A stretch of 64,000 nucleotides of DNA, from positions 1 through 64,000 of the forward strand of contig CALYQD010000005.1 of assembly GCA_945280365.1 (NCBI GenBank), given 5' to 3'. Numbering within the stretch: position 1 is the stretch's first letter; the number at the start of each line of letters is the position of its first letter. Positions 21,848-31,909 of the stretch are shown here, piece after piece. The notes below the pieces were generated by a model that saw nothing but the letters and a program-made list of their open reading frames with translations, did not search any database and was not told the DNA's origin. This DNA is from an uncultured Apibacter sp. GTDB lineage: Bacteria > Bacteroidota > Bacteroidia > Flavobacteriales > Weeksellaceae. The translations under genes were made by a program, and so were the position numbers.

Positions 21848-22225
21848 ATGGCTAGAATTTCCGGTGTAGATTTACCAAAAAATAAAAGAGGAGTTATAGG
21901 CCTTACCTATATATACGGTGTTGGTAAAAGTACTGCAGCAAAAATTTTGAAAGATGCAGGAATTAGTGAAGATAAAAAAGTTTCTGAATGGAATGACGAT
22001 GAAGTTAATGCCATTAGAAAATTTATTTCTGAAAATGTAAAAGTTGAAGGAGAATTACGATCTGAAATTCAATTGAATATTAAACGATTAATGGATATTG
22101 GATGTCAGAGAGGAATTAGACATCGTTTAGGCCTACCACTTCGAGGACAAAGAACAAAAAATAATTCTCGTACAAGAAAAGGTAAAAGAAAAACTGTAGC
22201 TAATAAGAAAAAAGCCACTAAATAA
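21848..22225 (+). CDS. rpsM: 30S ribosomal protein S13
   Basis: [29 protein letters not shown]...[14 protein letters not shown]. Confidence 0.98.
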   Translation: MARISGVDLPKNKRGVIGLTYIYGVGKSTAAKILKDAGISEDKKVSEWNDDEVNAIRKFISENVKVEGELRSEIQLNIKRLMDIGCQRGIRHRLGLPLRGQRTKNNSRTRKGKRKTVANKKKATK

Positions 22226-22236
22226 TAAATAGAAAC

Positions 22237-22629
22237 ATGGCAAAAACAGCATCAAAAACAGCTAAAAAAAGAAAAGTAAAAGTTGAAGCAGTAGGGGAAG
22301 CTCATATCCAAGCCTCATTTAATAATATTATTATCTCCTTAACAAACAAAAACGGAGAAGTAATATCTTGGGCATCTGCTGGAAAAATGGGTTTTAAAGG
22401 CTCTAAAAAAAATACCCCTTATGCAGCACAAATGGCAGCAGAAAATTGTTCTCAAGTTGCATATGAACTAGGATTAAGAAGGGTAAAAGTTTTTGTGAAA
22501 GGTCCTGGAGCTGGTAGAGAATCAGCTATAAGAACTATTCATAATGCCGGTATTGAAGTTAGTGAAATCATTGATGTAACTCCTATACCTCATAATGGAT
22601 GTAGACCTCCAAAAAGAAGAAGAGTTTAA
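22237..22629 (+). CDS. rpsK: 30S ribosomal protein S11
   Basis: [46 protein letters not shown]. Confidence 0.98.
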   Translation: MAKTASKTAKKRKVKVEAVGEAHIQASFNNIIISLTNKNGEVISWASAGKMGFKGSKKNTPYAAQMAAENCSQVAYELGLRRVKVFVKGPGAGRESAIRTIHNAGIEVSEIIDVTPIPHNGCRPPKRRRV

Positions 22630-22656
22630 TTCTATAATTATTATTCAAATTTTACA

Positions 22657-23268
22657 ATGGCAAGATATATTGGTCCAAAAACGAAAATAGCTAGAAAATT
22701 CGGACAAGCTATTTATGGGGAAGATAAGTATTTTGAGAGAAGAAAATACCCTCCAGGACAACACGGTCCGAACAAGAGAAGAGGCGCTAAAAAATCTGAA
22801 TATGCAGTTCAGTTAGCTGAAAAACAAAAAGCAAAATATACTTATGGTATCTTAGAAAGACAATTTGCTAATTTGTTTGATAAAGCCCAAAGAAGTAAAG
22901 GGATTACTGGTGAAGTTTTATTACAATTATGTGAATCTAGATTAGACAATGTTGTTTTTAGATTTGGATTGTCAAACACAAGAGCCGGATCTCGTCAATT
23001 AGTTTCTCATAAACATATTACTGTAAATGGTGAGATAGTTAATATACCATCTTATCTTTTAAAACCCGGTGATGTGATTGGAGTTAGAGAAAAATCTAAA
23101 TCATTACAAGTAATTAAAGATGCTTTAGCTAATAATTCTCATAAAACTTACGAATGGTTAGTATGGAATGATGAAAAATTATCGGGAGAATTTAAAGTCG
23201 CTCCTGAGAGAATTCAAATTCCTGAAGATATCAAAGAACAATTGATAGTCGAATTATATTCTAAATAA
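22657..23268 (+). CDS. rpsD: 30S ribosomal protein S4
   Basis: [17 protein letters not shown]...[41 protein letters not shown]. Confidence 0.98.
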   Translation: MARYIGPKTKIARKFGQAIYGEDKYFERRKYPPGQHGPNKRRGAKKSEYAVQLAEKQKAKYTYGILERQFANLFDKAQRSKGITGEVLLQLCESRLDNVVFRFGLSNTRAGSRQLVSHKHITVNGEIVNIPSYLLKPGDVIGVREKSKSLQVIKDALANNSHKTYEWLVWNDEKLSGEFKVAPERIQIPEDIKEQLIVELYSK

Positions 23269-23291
23269 AACAAAAATTAGCTAAGATTTAT

Positions 23292-24284
23292 ATGGCAATT
23301 TTAAACTTTATAAAACCTGATAAGGTAATTTTAGTTGAATCAGACGATTTTAAGGGGCAATTCGAATTCAGACCGTTAGAGCCAGGATTCGGATTAACCG
23401 TAGGAAATGCTTTGAGAAGAGTTTTATTATCTTCATTGGAGGGGTATGCTATTACATCAATAAAAATAGAAGGCGTTGAACATGAATTTTCAACAATCCC
23501 AGGTGTAATAGAAGATGTGACGGAAATCATATTAAATCTTAAAAAAGTTAGATTTAAAAATCAAATTAATAAGGGAGGAAATGAAATTGTAACTGCTCAG
23601 ATTTCTGGTAAGACTGAATTGACTGCCGGTGATTTGGGGAAATTTATTTCTTCTTACCAAGTTTTGAATCCTGATTTAGTGATTTGTCATATGGATAAAT
23701 CAGTAAAATTTAACATAACTTTTAATATAGATAAAGGAAGAGGGTATGTACCTGCAGAGCAAAATAAATCTAATCATGCTCCTATAGGAACTATAGCAAT
23801 TGACTCTATCTATACACCAATTAGAAATGTTAGTTATAGCATTGAAGATTATCGTGTAGAACAGAGGACAGATTATGAAAAGCTTATTTTAGATATTCAT
23901 ACAGATGGTTCTATAACTCCTCAAGAAGCTTTAACAGAAGCAGCTAAAATTTTAATTCATCATTTTATGTTATTCTCTGATGAAAGGATAACTTTAGAAG
24001 CAGATGTAGTTTCATCAGCTGATACTTATGATGAAGAAGCTCTTCATATGAGGCAGTTACTAAAAACTAAATTAGTTGATATGGATTTATCTGTAAGGGC
24101 TCTCAATTGTCTTAAGGCTGCTGAAGTTGAAACTTTGGGAGAATTAGTTTCCTTTACAAAATCAGATTTAATGAAGTTTAGGAATTTTGGTAAAAAATCT
24201 CTAACCGAATTGGAAGATTTAGTATATTCTAAAAATCTGACTTTTGGTTTGGATGTTTCAAAGTATAAATTAGAAGCAGAATAA
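23292..24284 (+). CDS. rpoA: DNA-directed RNA polymerase subunit alpha
   Basis: [44 protein letters not shown]-terminal CTD with [16 protein letters not shown]. Confidence 0.98.
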   Translation: MAILNFIKPDKVILVESDDFKGQFEFRPLEPGFGLTVGNALRRVLLSSLEGYAITSIKIEGVEHEFSTIPGVIEDVTEIILNLKKVRFKNQINKGGNEIVTAQISGKTELTAGDLGKFISSYQVLNPDLVICHMDKSVKFNITFNIDKGRGYVPAEQNKSNHAPIGTIAIDSIYTPIRNVSYSIEDYRVEQRTDYEKLILDIHTDGSITPQEALTEAAKILIHHFMLFSDERITLEADVVSSADTYDEEALHMRQLLKTKLVDMDLSVRALNCLKAAEVETLGELVSFTKSDLMKFRNFGKKSLTELEDLVYSKNLTFGLDVSKYKLEAE

Positions 24285-24293
24285 TAAGAAATT

Positions 24294-24818
24294 ATGAGAC
24301 ACGGAAAAAAGTTTAATCATTTAGGGAGAACAGCATCACATCGTAAAGCTATGCTTTCAAATATGGCTACTTCCCTTATTCTTCATAAAAGAATCAATAC
24401 TACTGTTGCTAAAGCTAAAGCATTAAGAACATATATAGAGCCATTATTAACAAAATCTAAAGAAGATACTACTCATAACAGAAGAATTGTTTTTAGTTAT
24501 CTTCAAAGTAAAGAGGCTGTAACAGAATTATTCAGAACAATTGCTACCAAAATTTCCTCAAGAAACGGTGGATATTGCAGAATAATAAAGACAGGTTTTA
24601 GATTAGGAGATGGTGCTGATACTGCTCTTATTGAATTAGTAGATTTTAACGAAACTTACAATTCAGGAGAATCTAACAAAAAAGTAACTAGAAGAAGCAA
24701 TCGTCGATCCACTAAAAAGACGGAAACTACAGAATCTCAGACAACAACTGATACTGTAGTTAATGAAACTACTAATAAAGAAGCTTCTGAAAATAAACAA
24801 GAAGAAACTAAAGAATAA
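24294..24818 (+). CDS. rplQ: 50S ribosomal protein L17
   Basis: [45 protein letters not shown]. Confidence 0.98.
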   Translation: MRHGKKFNHLGRTASHRKAMLSNMATSLILHKRINTTVAKAKALRTYIEPLLTKSKEDTTHNRRIVFSYLQSKEAVTELFRTIATKISSRNGGYCRIIKTGFRLGDGADTALIELVDFNETYNSGESNKKVTRRSNRRSTKKTETTESQTTTDTVVNETTNKEASENKQEETKE

Positions 24819-24839
24819 AAAATAAATTTAAATATTTAG

Positions 24840-24868
24840 AAAAAGCAGGTTTTTAAAACCTGCTTTTT
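24840..24868 (+). terminator. Intrinsic terminator closing the ribosomal superoperon
   Basis: AAAAAGCAGGTTTT/AAAACCTGCTTTTT hairpin followed by T-rich sequence. Confidence 0.85.
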
Positions 24869-25549
24869 TATTTAAAGTGTATGTATAATTATATTGTTAA
24901 ATATTATAGTAAATGAAATATTAAATTTAAGAGTAAAATTTTACCATAATCACTAATAAAAATATAAATTTTAAATCTTTATTTATATACATTCATACAT
25001 TTTAAAATTTAACTAATGATTATTTTTAAAGATTACATCTTTTATAAATATTATTTTTTAATTGAATAATTTAAACTAAAACTATAACAAATAAAATTTT
25101 ATAAAAGGGGTTATTGTTAACTTATTTATAAGATAGATATATGTATAAAGTTATATATGAGTAATAATATTAATATTAAAGAGTCATTAACAATGATCAT
25201 GGAAATATAATTTGTGGATTTAAACAATTGTATATTCTCTTGAAATTGTATAATGAAAATACTTCTTATCAATGCAAAAAACTTTAAAAATTGTTAACCA
25301 AAACAACTAAAAAAAATAATATTAATAATTCATTTCATTTAATTTTTTTTTATTTTAAGTAGGGTTAACATAATGATGGACGGGTTTTAAACAACTGATT
25401 TAACAGCTAATAAAGTTATTTTAAAACAGAAAATATTATTTGAGAACATGAATTAATGAACAAATAATAGATATTTGGACTTTATCTGCTATAAATTATA
25501 ATTATTTACTAAAAAGTAATAATAGAAACTGAAACATTAAGTAATTATT

Positions 25550-25584
25550 AATTAATAAAAAAGCCTCTATTGATAAGAGGCTTT
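25550..25584 (-). terminator. Intrinsic terminator of the OmpA-like gene
   Basis: AAAGCCTCT/AGAGGCTTT 9-bp stem with a T-run on the minus strand. Confidence 0.75.
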
Positions 25585-25612
25585 AATAATAAATTATATT
25601 TTGCTATTAATT

Positions 25613-27046
25613 TTATTCTACTGAATCAAGTAGTTTAAAAATAACCCTTCTATTTTCTTTGTTTTTCCATTCTGGACATTTAGAAGCAGGACTACATTCA
25701 GGATATTTTGGATTTTTAAATCCCATTCCTTTACCTGTTAATTGGTAAGGCGGCACGCCTTTAGAAACTAAATATTTGATAACAGAAGTTACTCTTCTTT
25801 TAGATAGATTCAAATTATAAGCGACTGAACCTCTTGCATCAGAATGGCCTTCAACTAAAAATCTTGTTCCTTTACCGTATTTAATAATGACTTCAGCTAC
25901 TTTATCTAAAATAGGTTGAGATTCTAATAAAATCTTATCTGAATCAAGATTAAACTGTATACCACCCATAGTAGCGATAAGCGGATTAATTGCGTCATCA
26001 GCTAATTTTTGTGGTTCAGGACAACCGTCATTGGATGCAGGGCCAGGGAAAGTCGGACATTTATCATATAAGTCGATTATACCATCAAAATCAACATCTA
26101 AGGCTCTACCGGATCCATCTACGCGCGCTCCTTTAGGTGTATCAAGTTCTCTATCCCAATCATCACAAACTCCATCATCATCTTTATCACCAAATACACA
26201 AACTTCTAATTGCTGTTGACTTGCTACATCATTAATTTTAGTAAACATTTCACGTAATGGATCAACCCAACTTAAATGCTCATTATGTTTTCCTATTTTA
26301 TATGTTAAACCAAAAGATGTAGTTATAAAGTTATCCGATTTACCTCCTTTATGCAAATCAGCATAATGCCCATTATTACCAGAACCATCAAAAAGTTCAT
26401 CTCCAGTCATTACGTATATTGCTTTGAAAGAAGTATCCCATCTTTTATTAATTTTGTATGTTACTCCGGGTCCCACCTGAGCAAACACAGATTTAAGACC
26501 CATATCTACATCAGCCGTAGTCGAATATTCCGTCTCACCTTGTTCACGTGCTTTAGTTTTAGCTTTATATTGAATTGTTCCTATACCTGCATAAGCATGA
26601 ATTGCCCATCTATAAGATGATCTATTGTCTATTCTTCTAAATAACGAGGAAACATTTAAATCACCTAAAAAGCTAGCTGCTAAATAATTTGTTTTTGCAT
26701 CCACTTTTTTTGAACCATATCCTTGTCTTGATTCGCCAAATTGTCCCAATAAACTTATTCCAAAGGCGTGAGATATTTGTTTATTTATTGAGGCTTGAAA
26801 ATCATATCCAACTCTCCATTTGGTTGATGCACCGTTATCAACAGAGGTAAAGTCAGCAGTTATTAACCAAGGAACACCTCCATATATAGATACAGACCAG
26901 TCATTAAATTGTTTCTGATCTTTAGTGAATTTTACATAATCTTCAGTGAAATTACTACTATCTACATTTTGAGCATGTACATTCAAGTAAATACAAAGAA
27001 CTGAAAGTAAAATTAGAATACATTTTTTATTCGTAACAATATTCAT
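25613..27046 (-). CDS. OmpA family outer-membrane protein
   Basis: Signal peptide, beta-rich N-half, Ca-binding TSP3-like DDDGVCDDWDRELDTPKG, C-terminal OmpA domain FLVEGHSDARGSVAYNLNLSKRR. Confidence 0.95.
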   Translation of the reverse strand: MNIVTNKKCILILLSVLCIYLNVHAQNVDSSNFTEDYVKFTKDQKQFNDWSVSIYGGVPWLITADFTSVDNGASTKWRVGYDFQASINKQISHAFGISLLGQFGESRQGYGSKKVDAKTNYLAASFLGDLNVSSLFRRIDNRSSYRWAIHAYAGIGTIQYKAKTKAREQGETEYSTTADVDMGLKSVFAQVGPGVTYKINKRWDTSFKAIYVMTGDELFDGSGNNGHYADLHKGGKSDNFITTSFGLTYKIGKHNEHLSWVDPLREMFTKINDVASQQQLEVCVFGDKDDDGVCDDWDRELDTPKGARVDGSGRALDVDFDGIIDLYDKCPTFPGPASNDGCPEPQKLADDAINPLIATMGGIQFNLDSDKILLESQPILDKVAEVIIKYGKGTRFLVEGHSDARGSVAYNLNLSKRRVTSVIKYLVSKGVPPYQLTGKGMGFKNPKYPECSPASKCPEWKNKENRRVIFKLLDSVE

Positions 27047-27140
27047 AACTATAATTAATTAGTAAGTATATTAAGCCTTCTTCTATACAAAATCATTGAA
27101 GGTTGTAAAATTATCAAAATTTTTTAAATAAAAAAATATA

Positions 27141-27551
27141 TTAAACTAATTCGTATAAAATTTTTTTTGAAAAACTTCTTTTTGAAATATGTGAAATATG
27201 AGGAATATTTAAGTGTTTTGAATAAAATAATATAGAATTATAATAAACTATATCAATATCTATAGTTCTATCCTCATATTTTCCGCTATAGAAACTATCA
27301 TAATCTCTACCTAAAAAATGTTCAATTTTTTTTATGGATTTTAAAAGTTTAATAGGAGAAAGAGTTGTATTAATAACAACACCTATATTAAAATAATTAT
27401 TTTTTGAGATATAATCTTCAGGTTCAGATTCTATTAATTCAGATTTTTTTAAAATACGACCTATTTTGTAATTAATTAAATCTAAAGCTTTTATTATATT
27501 ATTTTTTTTATCTCCTAAATTACTTCCAAGTAACAAAACAACTTTATTCAT
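27141..27551 (-). CDS. folK: 2-amino-4-hydroxy-6-hydroxymethyldihydropteridine diphosphokinase
   Basis: MNKVVLLLGSNLGDKKNNIIKAL...ESEPEDY...DRTIDIDIVYYN. Confidence 0.93.
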   Translation of the reverse strand: MNKVVLLLGSNLGDKKNNIIKALDLINYKIGRILKKSELIESEPEDYISKNNYFNIGVVINTTLSPIKLLKSIKKIEHFLGRDYDSFYSGKYEDRTIDIDIVYYNSILFYSKHLNIPHISHISKRSFSKKILYELV

Positions 27552-27597
27552 CTATTAATTTATAATTATATTATATTTGATTAAAAATAATGAAGAA

Positions 27598-29358
27598 ATG
27601 AAAAAATTTATCATACAAGTATTAGCAACTATCGTTGGAATTATATTATTAACGAGTATAGGTGTGTTTAGCTTGATTGTAATAAATATTATTGCATTTA
27701 TTCCATCTAAACCAGTTGTTAAAGATAATTCAATTTTAGAAATAAATCTAAATAATCCAATAATTGAATCTCCAAACGATGGTATTGATATTTTTTTCAT
27801 TGATAATGAAAATCATATTTCTTTAAAAGAAATTTTAGATTTAATTAAATATGCAAAAAATGATGATAAAATTAAGGGAATAAGCTTGAAACTATCAAAT
27901 TTAAATGCAGGATATTCGCAAATATCTGAAATTCGCCAAGCTTTGATTGATTTCAAGCAAAGCAATAAATTTATTTATTCTTATAGTAATGATTGTGATC
28001 AAAAAGCATATTACTTGTCTTCAATATCTGATTCTTTATTCCTAAACCCGAATGCCAGTTTAGAATTAACGGGTTTATCAGCAGAAGTTTTATTTTATAA
28101 AAATTTAGGACAAAAATATGGGATAGGTTTCGAGGTTATTAGACATGGAAAATATAAATCAGCTGTAGAACCTTATCTTAGAGAGAACCTATCTAAAGAA
28201 AATAAAATTCAATTAAATGAGTTATTGCAAAACTATTGGCATAAAATATCTAATGATATAATTTCATCAAGAAAAATAACTACCGAAAATTTTAATGAAT
28301 GTGTGGATAGTTTATATAGTTTTATACCGGAATTAGCTTTAAGGTATAAATTGGTAGATAGATTAATTAATGAGTCTGAATATGATAATATCATTAAAAA
28401 GAAATTAGTGTTTAATGATGATGAGAATATTAATAAGATATCTCCATATCAGTATAATAAAACTATTAAGAATGATTCAAAGAGTAATAATAAAATTGCA
28501 ATATTATATGCTACAGGTCAAATATACTCAGGAATAGGAGATACGGAGATTCATTCCAAAACATTTATAGATAATATTAATGAAATAAAAAATGATGATA
28601 ATATAAAGGCCGTAGTATTAAGAATAAATTCACCGGGAGGAAGTGCAAATGCATCCGCAGAAATTTTATATGAATTGTTAGAATTAAAAAAGAAAAAACC
28701 TATAATCGTTTCTTTTAGTAATATAGCTGCTTCTGGAGGATATTACATTTCTATGGCTGGCGATAAAATTTATGCTCAAGAAAATACACTTACAGGCTCA
28801 ATCGGAGTATTAGGAATGATTCCAGATATTAAAAAATTAGCTAATAATGTCGGTATTACTTCTGATTATGTGGCTACTAATGCAAATTCATTGTATTATT
28901 CTTTAATGGAAGGTACATCTGAAGGTTTTAGAGATGTTATGGGTAAAGGTGTGGAAATAACTTATAAAAAATTTGTTAATGTGGTTATGAAGGGGAGAAA
29001 TATGAGTTTTTCACAAGTAGATTCATTAGGAGGAGGGAGAATTTGGAGTGGGAAAGATGCAGTTCGACATGGTTTAGTAGATGAAATAGGTAATTTTAAC
29101 GATGCAATTAATTATGCTGCAAAAAAAGCAAATTTATCTAAATATAATTTACTTACTTATCCTAAACCGAAATCCGAATGGGATTTATTTTTAAGTATAA
29201 TAAAACCTGATAATGAAGAAACTAGCGTAAGAATTAAAGATAGATTTCTTAAATATGAATTAGGAAATGATAATTATAAACTGTTGCAAAAATTAAAAAA
29301 TATTGATAACGGTCAAGAGATAAAGTGTTTAATGCCTTTTGAAATAAAAATTAGATAA
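27598..29358 (+). CDS. sppA: Signal peptide peptidase SppA, 67K type
   Basis: N-terminal TM; LRINSPGGSANASAEI; SFSNIAASGGYYISMAGDKIYAQENTLTGSIGV; ATG at 27598 preferred over the 27577 TTG. Confidence 0.95.
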   Translation: MKKFIIQVLATIVGIILLTSIGVFSLIVINIIAFIPSKPVVKDNSILEINLNNPIIESPNDGIDIFFIDNENHISLKEILDLIKYAKNDDKIKGISLKLSNLNAGYSQISEIRQALIDFKQSNKFIYSYSNDCDQKAYYLSSISDSLFLNPNASLELTGLSAEVLFYKNLGQKYGIGFEVIRHGKYKSAVEPYLRENLSKENKIQLNELLQNYWHKISNDIISSRKITTENFNECVDSLYSFIPELALRYKLVDRLINESEYDNIIKKKLVFNDDENINKISPYQYNKTIKNDSKSNNKIAILYATGQIYSGIGDTEIHSKTFIDNINEIKNDDNIKAVVLRINSPGGSANASAEILYELLELKKKKPIIVSFSNIAASGGYYISMAGDKIYAQENTLTGSIGVLGMIPDIKKLANNVGITSDYVATNANSLYYSLMEGTSEGFRDVMGKGVEITYKKFVNVVMKGRNMSFSQVDSLGGGRIWSGKDAVRHGLVDEIGNFNDAINYAAKKANLSKYNLLTYPKPKSEWDLFLSIIKPDNEETSVRIKDRFLKYELGNDNYKLLQKLKNIDNGQEIKCLMPFEIKIR

Positions 29359-29417
29359 GGAAAAAAAACATTAGTAAAAATATTATAAGTAATATATCAT
29401 TTTCAATAAAGATGTTA

Positions 29418-29425
29418 TATCTTTG
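29418..29425 (+). promoter_or_regulatory. Candidate -7 element upstream of mreB
   Basis: TATCTTTG matches TAnnTTTG about 86 nt before the ATG. Confidence 0.5.
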
Positions 29426-29510
29426 CACAGCTTAAAAGATTTAGAAGAGATAATTTTAGTTTTTTCTAGAAGTTATTCAAACAAATAGCACATAATTAAT
29501 TTAAATTTAA

Positions 29511-30539
29511 ATGGGATTATTTGATTTTCTTACACAAGAAATTGCGATTGATTTGGGTACAGCAAATACTTTAATCATTCATAATAATAAAGTAGTTGTT
29601 GACAGTCCTTCCATTGTTGCAATAGATAGAAGAACAATGAAACCTATTGCAGTGGGAGAAATAGCCAAACAAATGCAAGGGAAGACACATGATGACATTA
29701 AAACAATAAGACCTTTGAAAGATGGGGTTATAGCTGATTTTGGTGCATCTGAGCATATGATAAGAGAATTTATAAAACAAATTCCCGGGATAAAAGGTAA
29801 AATATTTAACCCGTCTCTTCGAATGGTTATTTGTATTCCATCAGGAATAACAGAAGTTGAAAAAAGAGCTGTAAAAGATTCAGCAGCTAAAGTTAATGCA
29901 AAAGATGTAAAGCTAATATATGAGCCCATGGCAGCAGCTATTGGAGTCGGGATAGATGTTACTCAGCCTAAAGGTAATATGATTATTGACATAGGAGGGG
30001 GGACAACGGAAATTGCTGTTATTGCCTTAGGAGGAATAGTTTGTGATAATTCTATTAAAATTGCTGGAGACGTTTTCAATAATGATATTCTATACTATTT
30101 AAGGACTCATCATAATTTATTTATTGGAGAAAAAACGGCTGAACATATTAAAATGGAAGTAGGTTCCGGGCTTGAAGAGATAGATAATCCACCGGATGAT
30201 TTACCAGTACAAGGAAGAGACCTGATCACAGGTAAACCTAAGGAGATTATGGTTAATTATAAAGAAATGGCTAGGGCTCTTGATAAATCTATATTAAGAA
30301 TAGAAGATGCTATTATGGAAACTTTATCAAGAACACCTCCGGAATTATCAGCGGATATATATAACACAGGTATATATTTAGCCGGAGGAGGAGCTTTACT
30401 TAGAGGTTTAGATCAAAGAATAAGTAGGAAGACAGGATTACCTGTTTTTATAGCTGATGATCCACTAAGGGCGGTAGTTAGAGGTACGGGAATTGCACTA
30501 AAAAATATTGAAAAGTTCGAGAATTTTTTAATAAAATAA
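29511..30539 (+). CDS. mreB: Rod shape-determining protein MreB
   Basis: IDLGTANTLIIHNNKVVVDSPSIVAID...IDIGGGTTEIAVIALGGIV. Confidence 0.97.
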   Translation: MGLFDFLTQEIAIDLGTANTLIIHNNKVVVDSPSIVAIDRRTMKPIAVGEIAKQMQGKTHDDIKTIRPLKDGVIADFGASEHMIREFIKQIPGIKGKIFNPSLRMVICIPSGITEVEKRAVKDSAAKVNAKDVKLIYEPMAAAIGVGIDVTQPKGNMIIDIGGGTTEIAVIALGGIVCDNSIKIAGDVFNNDILYYLRTHHNLFIGEKTAEHIKMEVGSGLEEIDNPPDDLPVQGRDLITGKPKEIMVNYKEMARALDKSILRIEDAIMETLSRTPPELSADIYNTGIYLAGGGALLRGLDQRISRKTGLPVFIADDPLRAVVRGTGIALKNIEKFENFLIK

Positions 30540-30566
30540 TAACAACTTTTAAAATAAAATATTTTA

Positions 30567-31394
30567 ATGTCTGTATTGGTGAATTTTCTATCAAAAAATA
30601 GTAGATTTTTACTATTTTTATTTTTACAGATATTAGCGCTTTTTTTTTCCTTTAATAAGAATGTTTATCATAATTCAATTCTTGAAGGTAAAATAATTTC
30701 ATTTACAGGTTTTTTTGATAATAAAATTTCTTATTTAACATCTTACTTAAATCTTAAAGAAGAGAATGAACGTTTAATTGAAGAAAACAAAGAATATAGA
30801 AATAAGTTCTTAGGAAAGACAAAAATAATAAAACCTGAGTTTTTTGCTATGTTGGATACAACCAAATATAAGCAAAAATATTATTATACCAATGCTGATA
30901 TAATATCTAATTCAATTACCAGATCAAACAATTATTTAATTATTGATAGAGGTACAAATCAAGGGATAAATCCGGAAATGGGAGTAATTACTTCTACTGG
31001 TGTTGTTGGAATGATTATTAATTGTACAAAAAATTATTCAAAAGTCATATCCATACTTAATAAAAATACAAGAATAAATGCTAGATTAAAATCAAGTAAA
31101 TATTATGGTACGCTATTATGGCAAGGAGAAGATCCACGAATTATGACATTATCGGATATTCCTAAATATGTAGGAGTAAAAGTAGGAGATACCATTGAAA
31201 CCGATGGTAAGTCAAAGGTGTATCCAGAAGGTATATTGATCGGAAGAGTTAGTAGCAAATCTATAGATGAAGAGACAGGTAATTGGAATATTTCAGTAGA
31301 ATTATTTCAAGATATGGGTAATATACAAAAAGTATATGTTGTGGATAAATTGGATAAAGATGAAATAAAAATTTTGAAAGATTCGATCAATTAA
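30567..31394 (+). CDS. mreC: Rod shape-determining protein MreC
   Basis: N-terminal TM/coiled-coil; GVVGMIINCTKNYSKVISILNKNTRINARLKSS; position after mreB. Confidence 0.93.
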   Translation: MSVLVNFLSKNSRFLLFLFLQILALFFSFNKNVYHNSILEGKIISFTGFFDNKISYLTSYLNLKEENERLIEENKEYRNKFLGKTKIIKPEFFAMLDTTKYKQKYYYTNADIISNSITRSNNYLIIDRGTNQGINPEMGVITSTGVVGMIINCTKNYSKVISILNKNTRINARLKSSKYYGTLLWQGEDPRIMTLSDIPKYVGVKVGDTIETDGKSKVYPEGILIGRVSSKSIDEETGNWNISVELFQDMGNIQKVYVVDKLDKDEIKILKDSIN

Positions 31395-31396
31395 TA

Positions 31397-31909
31397 ATGC
31401 TTACTAGATATACATTAATTAATTTAATTTTAATACCCATTATAATATTAGTACAGATTTTCGTATTTAATAATATATGTTTTTTCCATAAGTATAATCC
31501 TATAATTTATATTATATGGATAATTTTTTATCCCTATGATAAATCTTCTAGTTATTTATTTTTAATATTTTCATTTCTATTGGGTTTTGGTATGGACTGC
31601 TTTATGGATACTGGAGGGATAAATGCTTTTTCATCTGTATTAATAGCTTATATAAGAAATTTTATTATACGATATATTTCAGACATGCATAGAGAGATGA
31701 AATTATTAAAATTTTCAGATTTAAATTTCATTCAATTAACTTCTTATATAATTGTAATTATACTTATACATCATCTAAGTTTATTTATTTTAGAAAGTTT
31801 TAAAATATCTATGATATTAGATGTAATAAAAGATGCTCTAATAACATCTGTATTTTCATTTTTATTTATTATCATTCTTTACGCTTTCTTTAAAAATAAA
31901 ATTGGATAG
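31397..31909 (+). CDS. mreD: Rod shape-determining protein MreD
   Basis: Small multi-TM protein between mreC and the PBP2 gene. Confidence 0.88.
   Translation: MLTRYTLINLILIPIIILVQIFVFNNICFFHKYNPIIYIIWIIFYPYDKSSSYLFLIFSFLLGFGMDCFMDTGGINAFSSVLIAYIRNFIIRYISDMHREMKLLKFSDLNFIQLTSYIIVIILIHHLSLFILESFKISMILDVIKDALITSVFSFLFIIILYAFFKNKIG

Noticed and set aside
26351-26620. 89-aa plus-strand ORF opposite the OmpA-like gene
   Set aside because: Antisense shadow of a convincing OmpA CDS.
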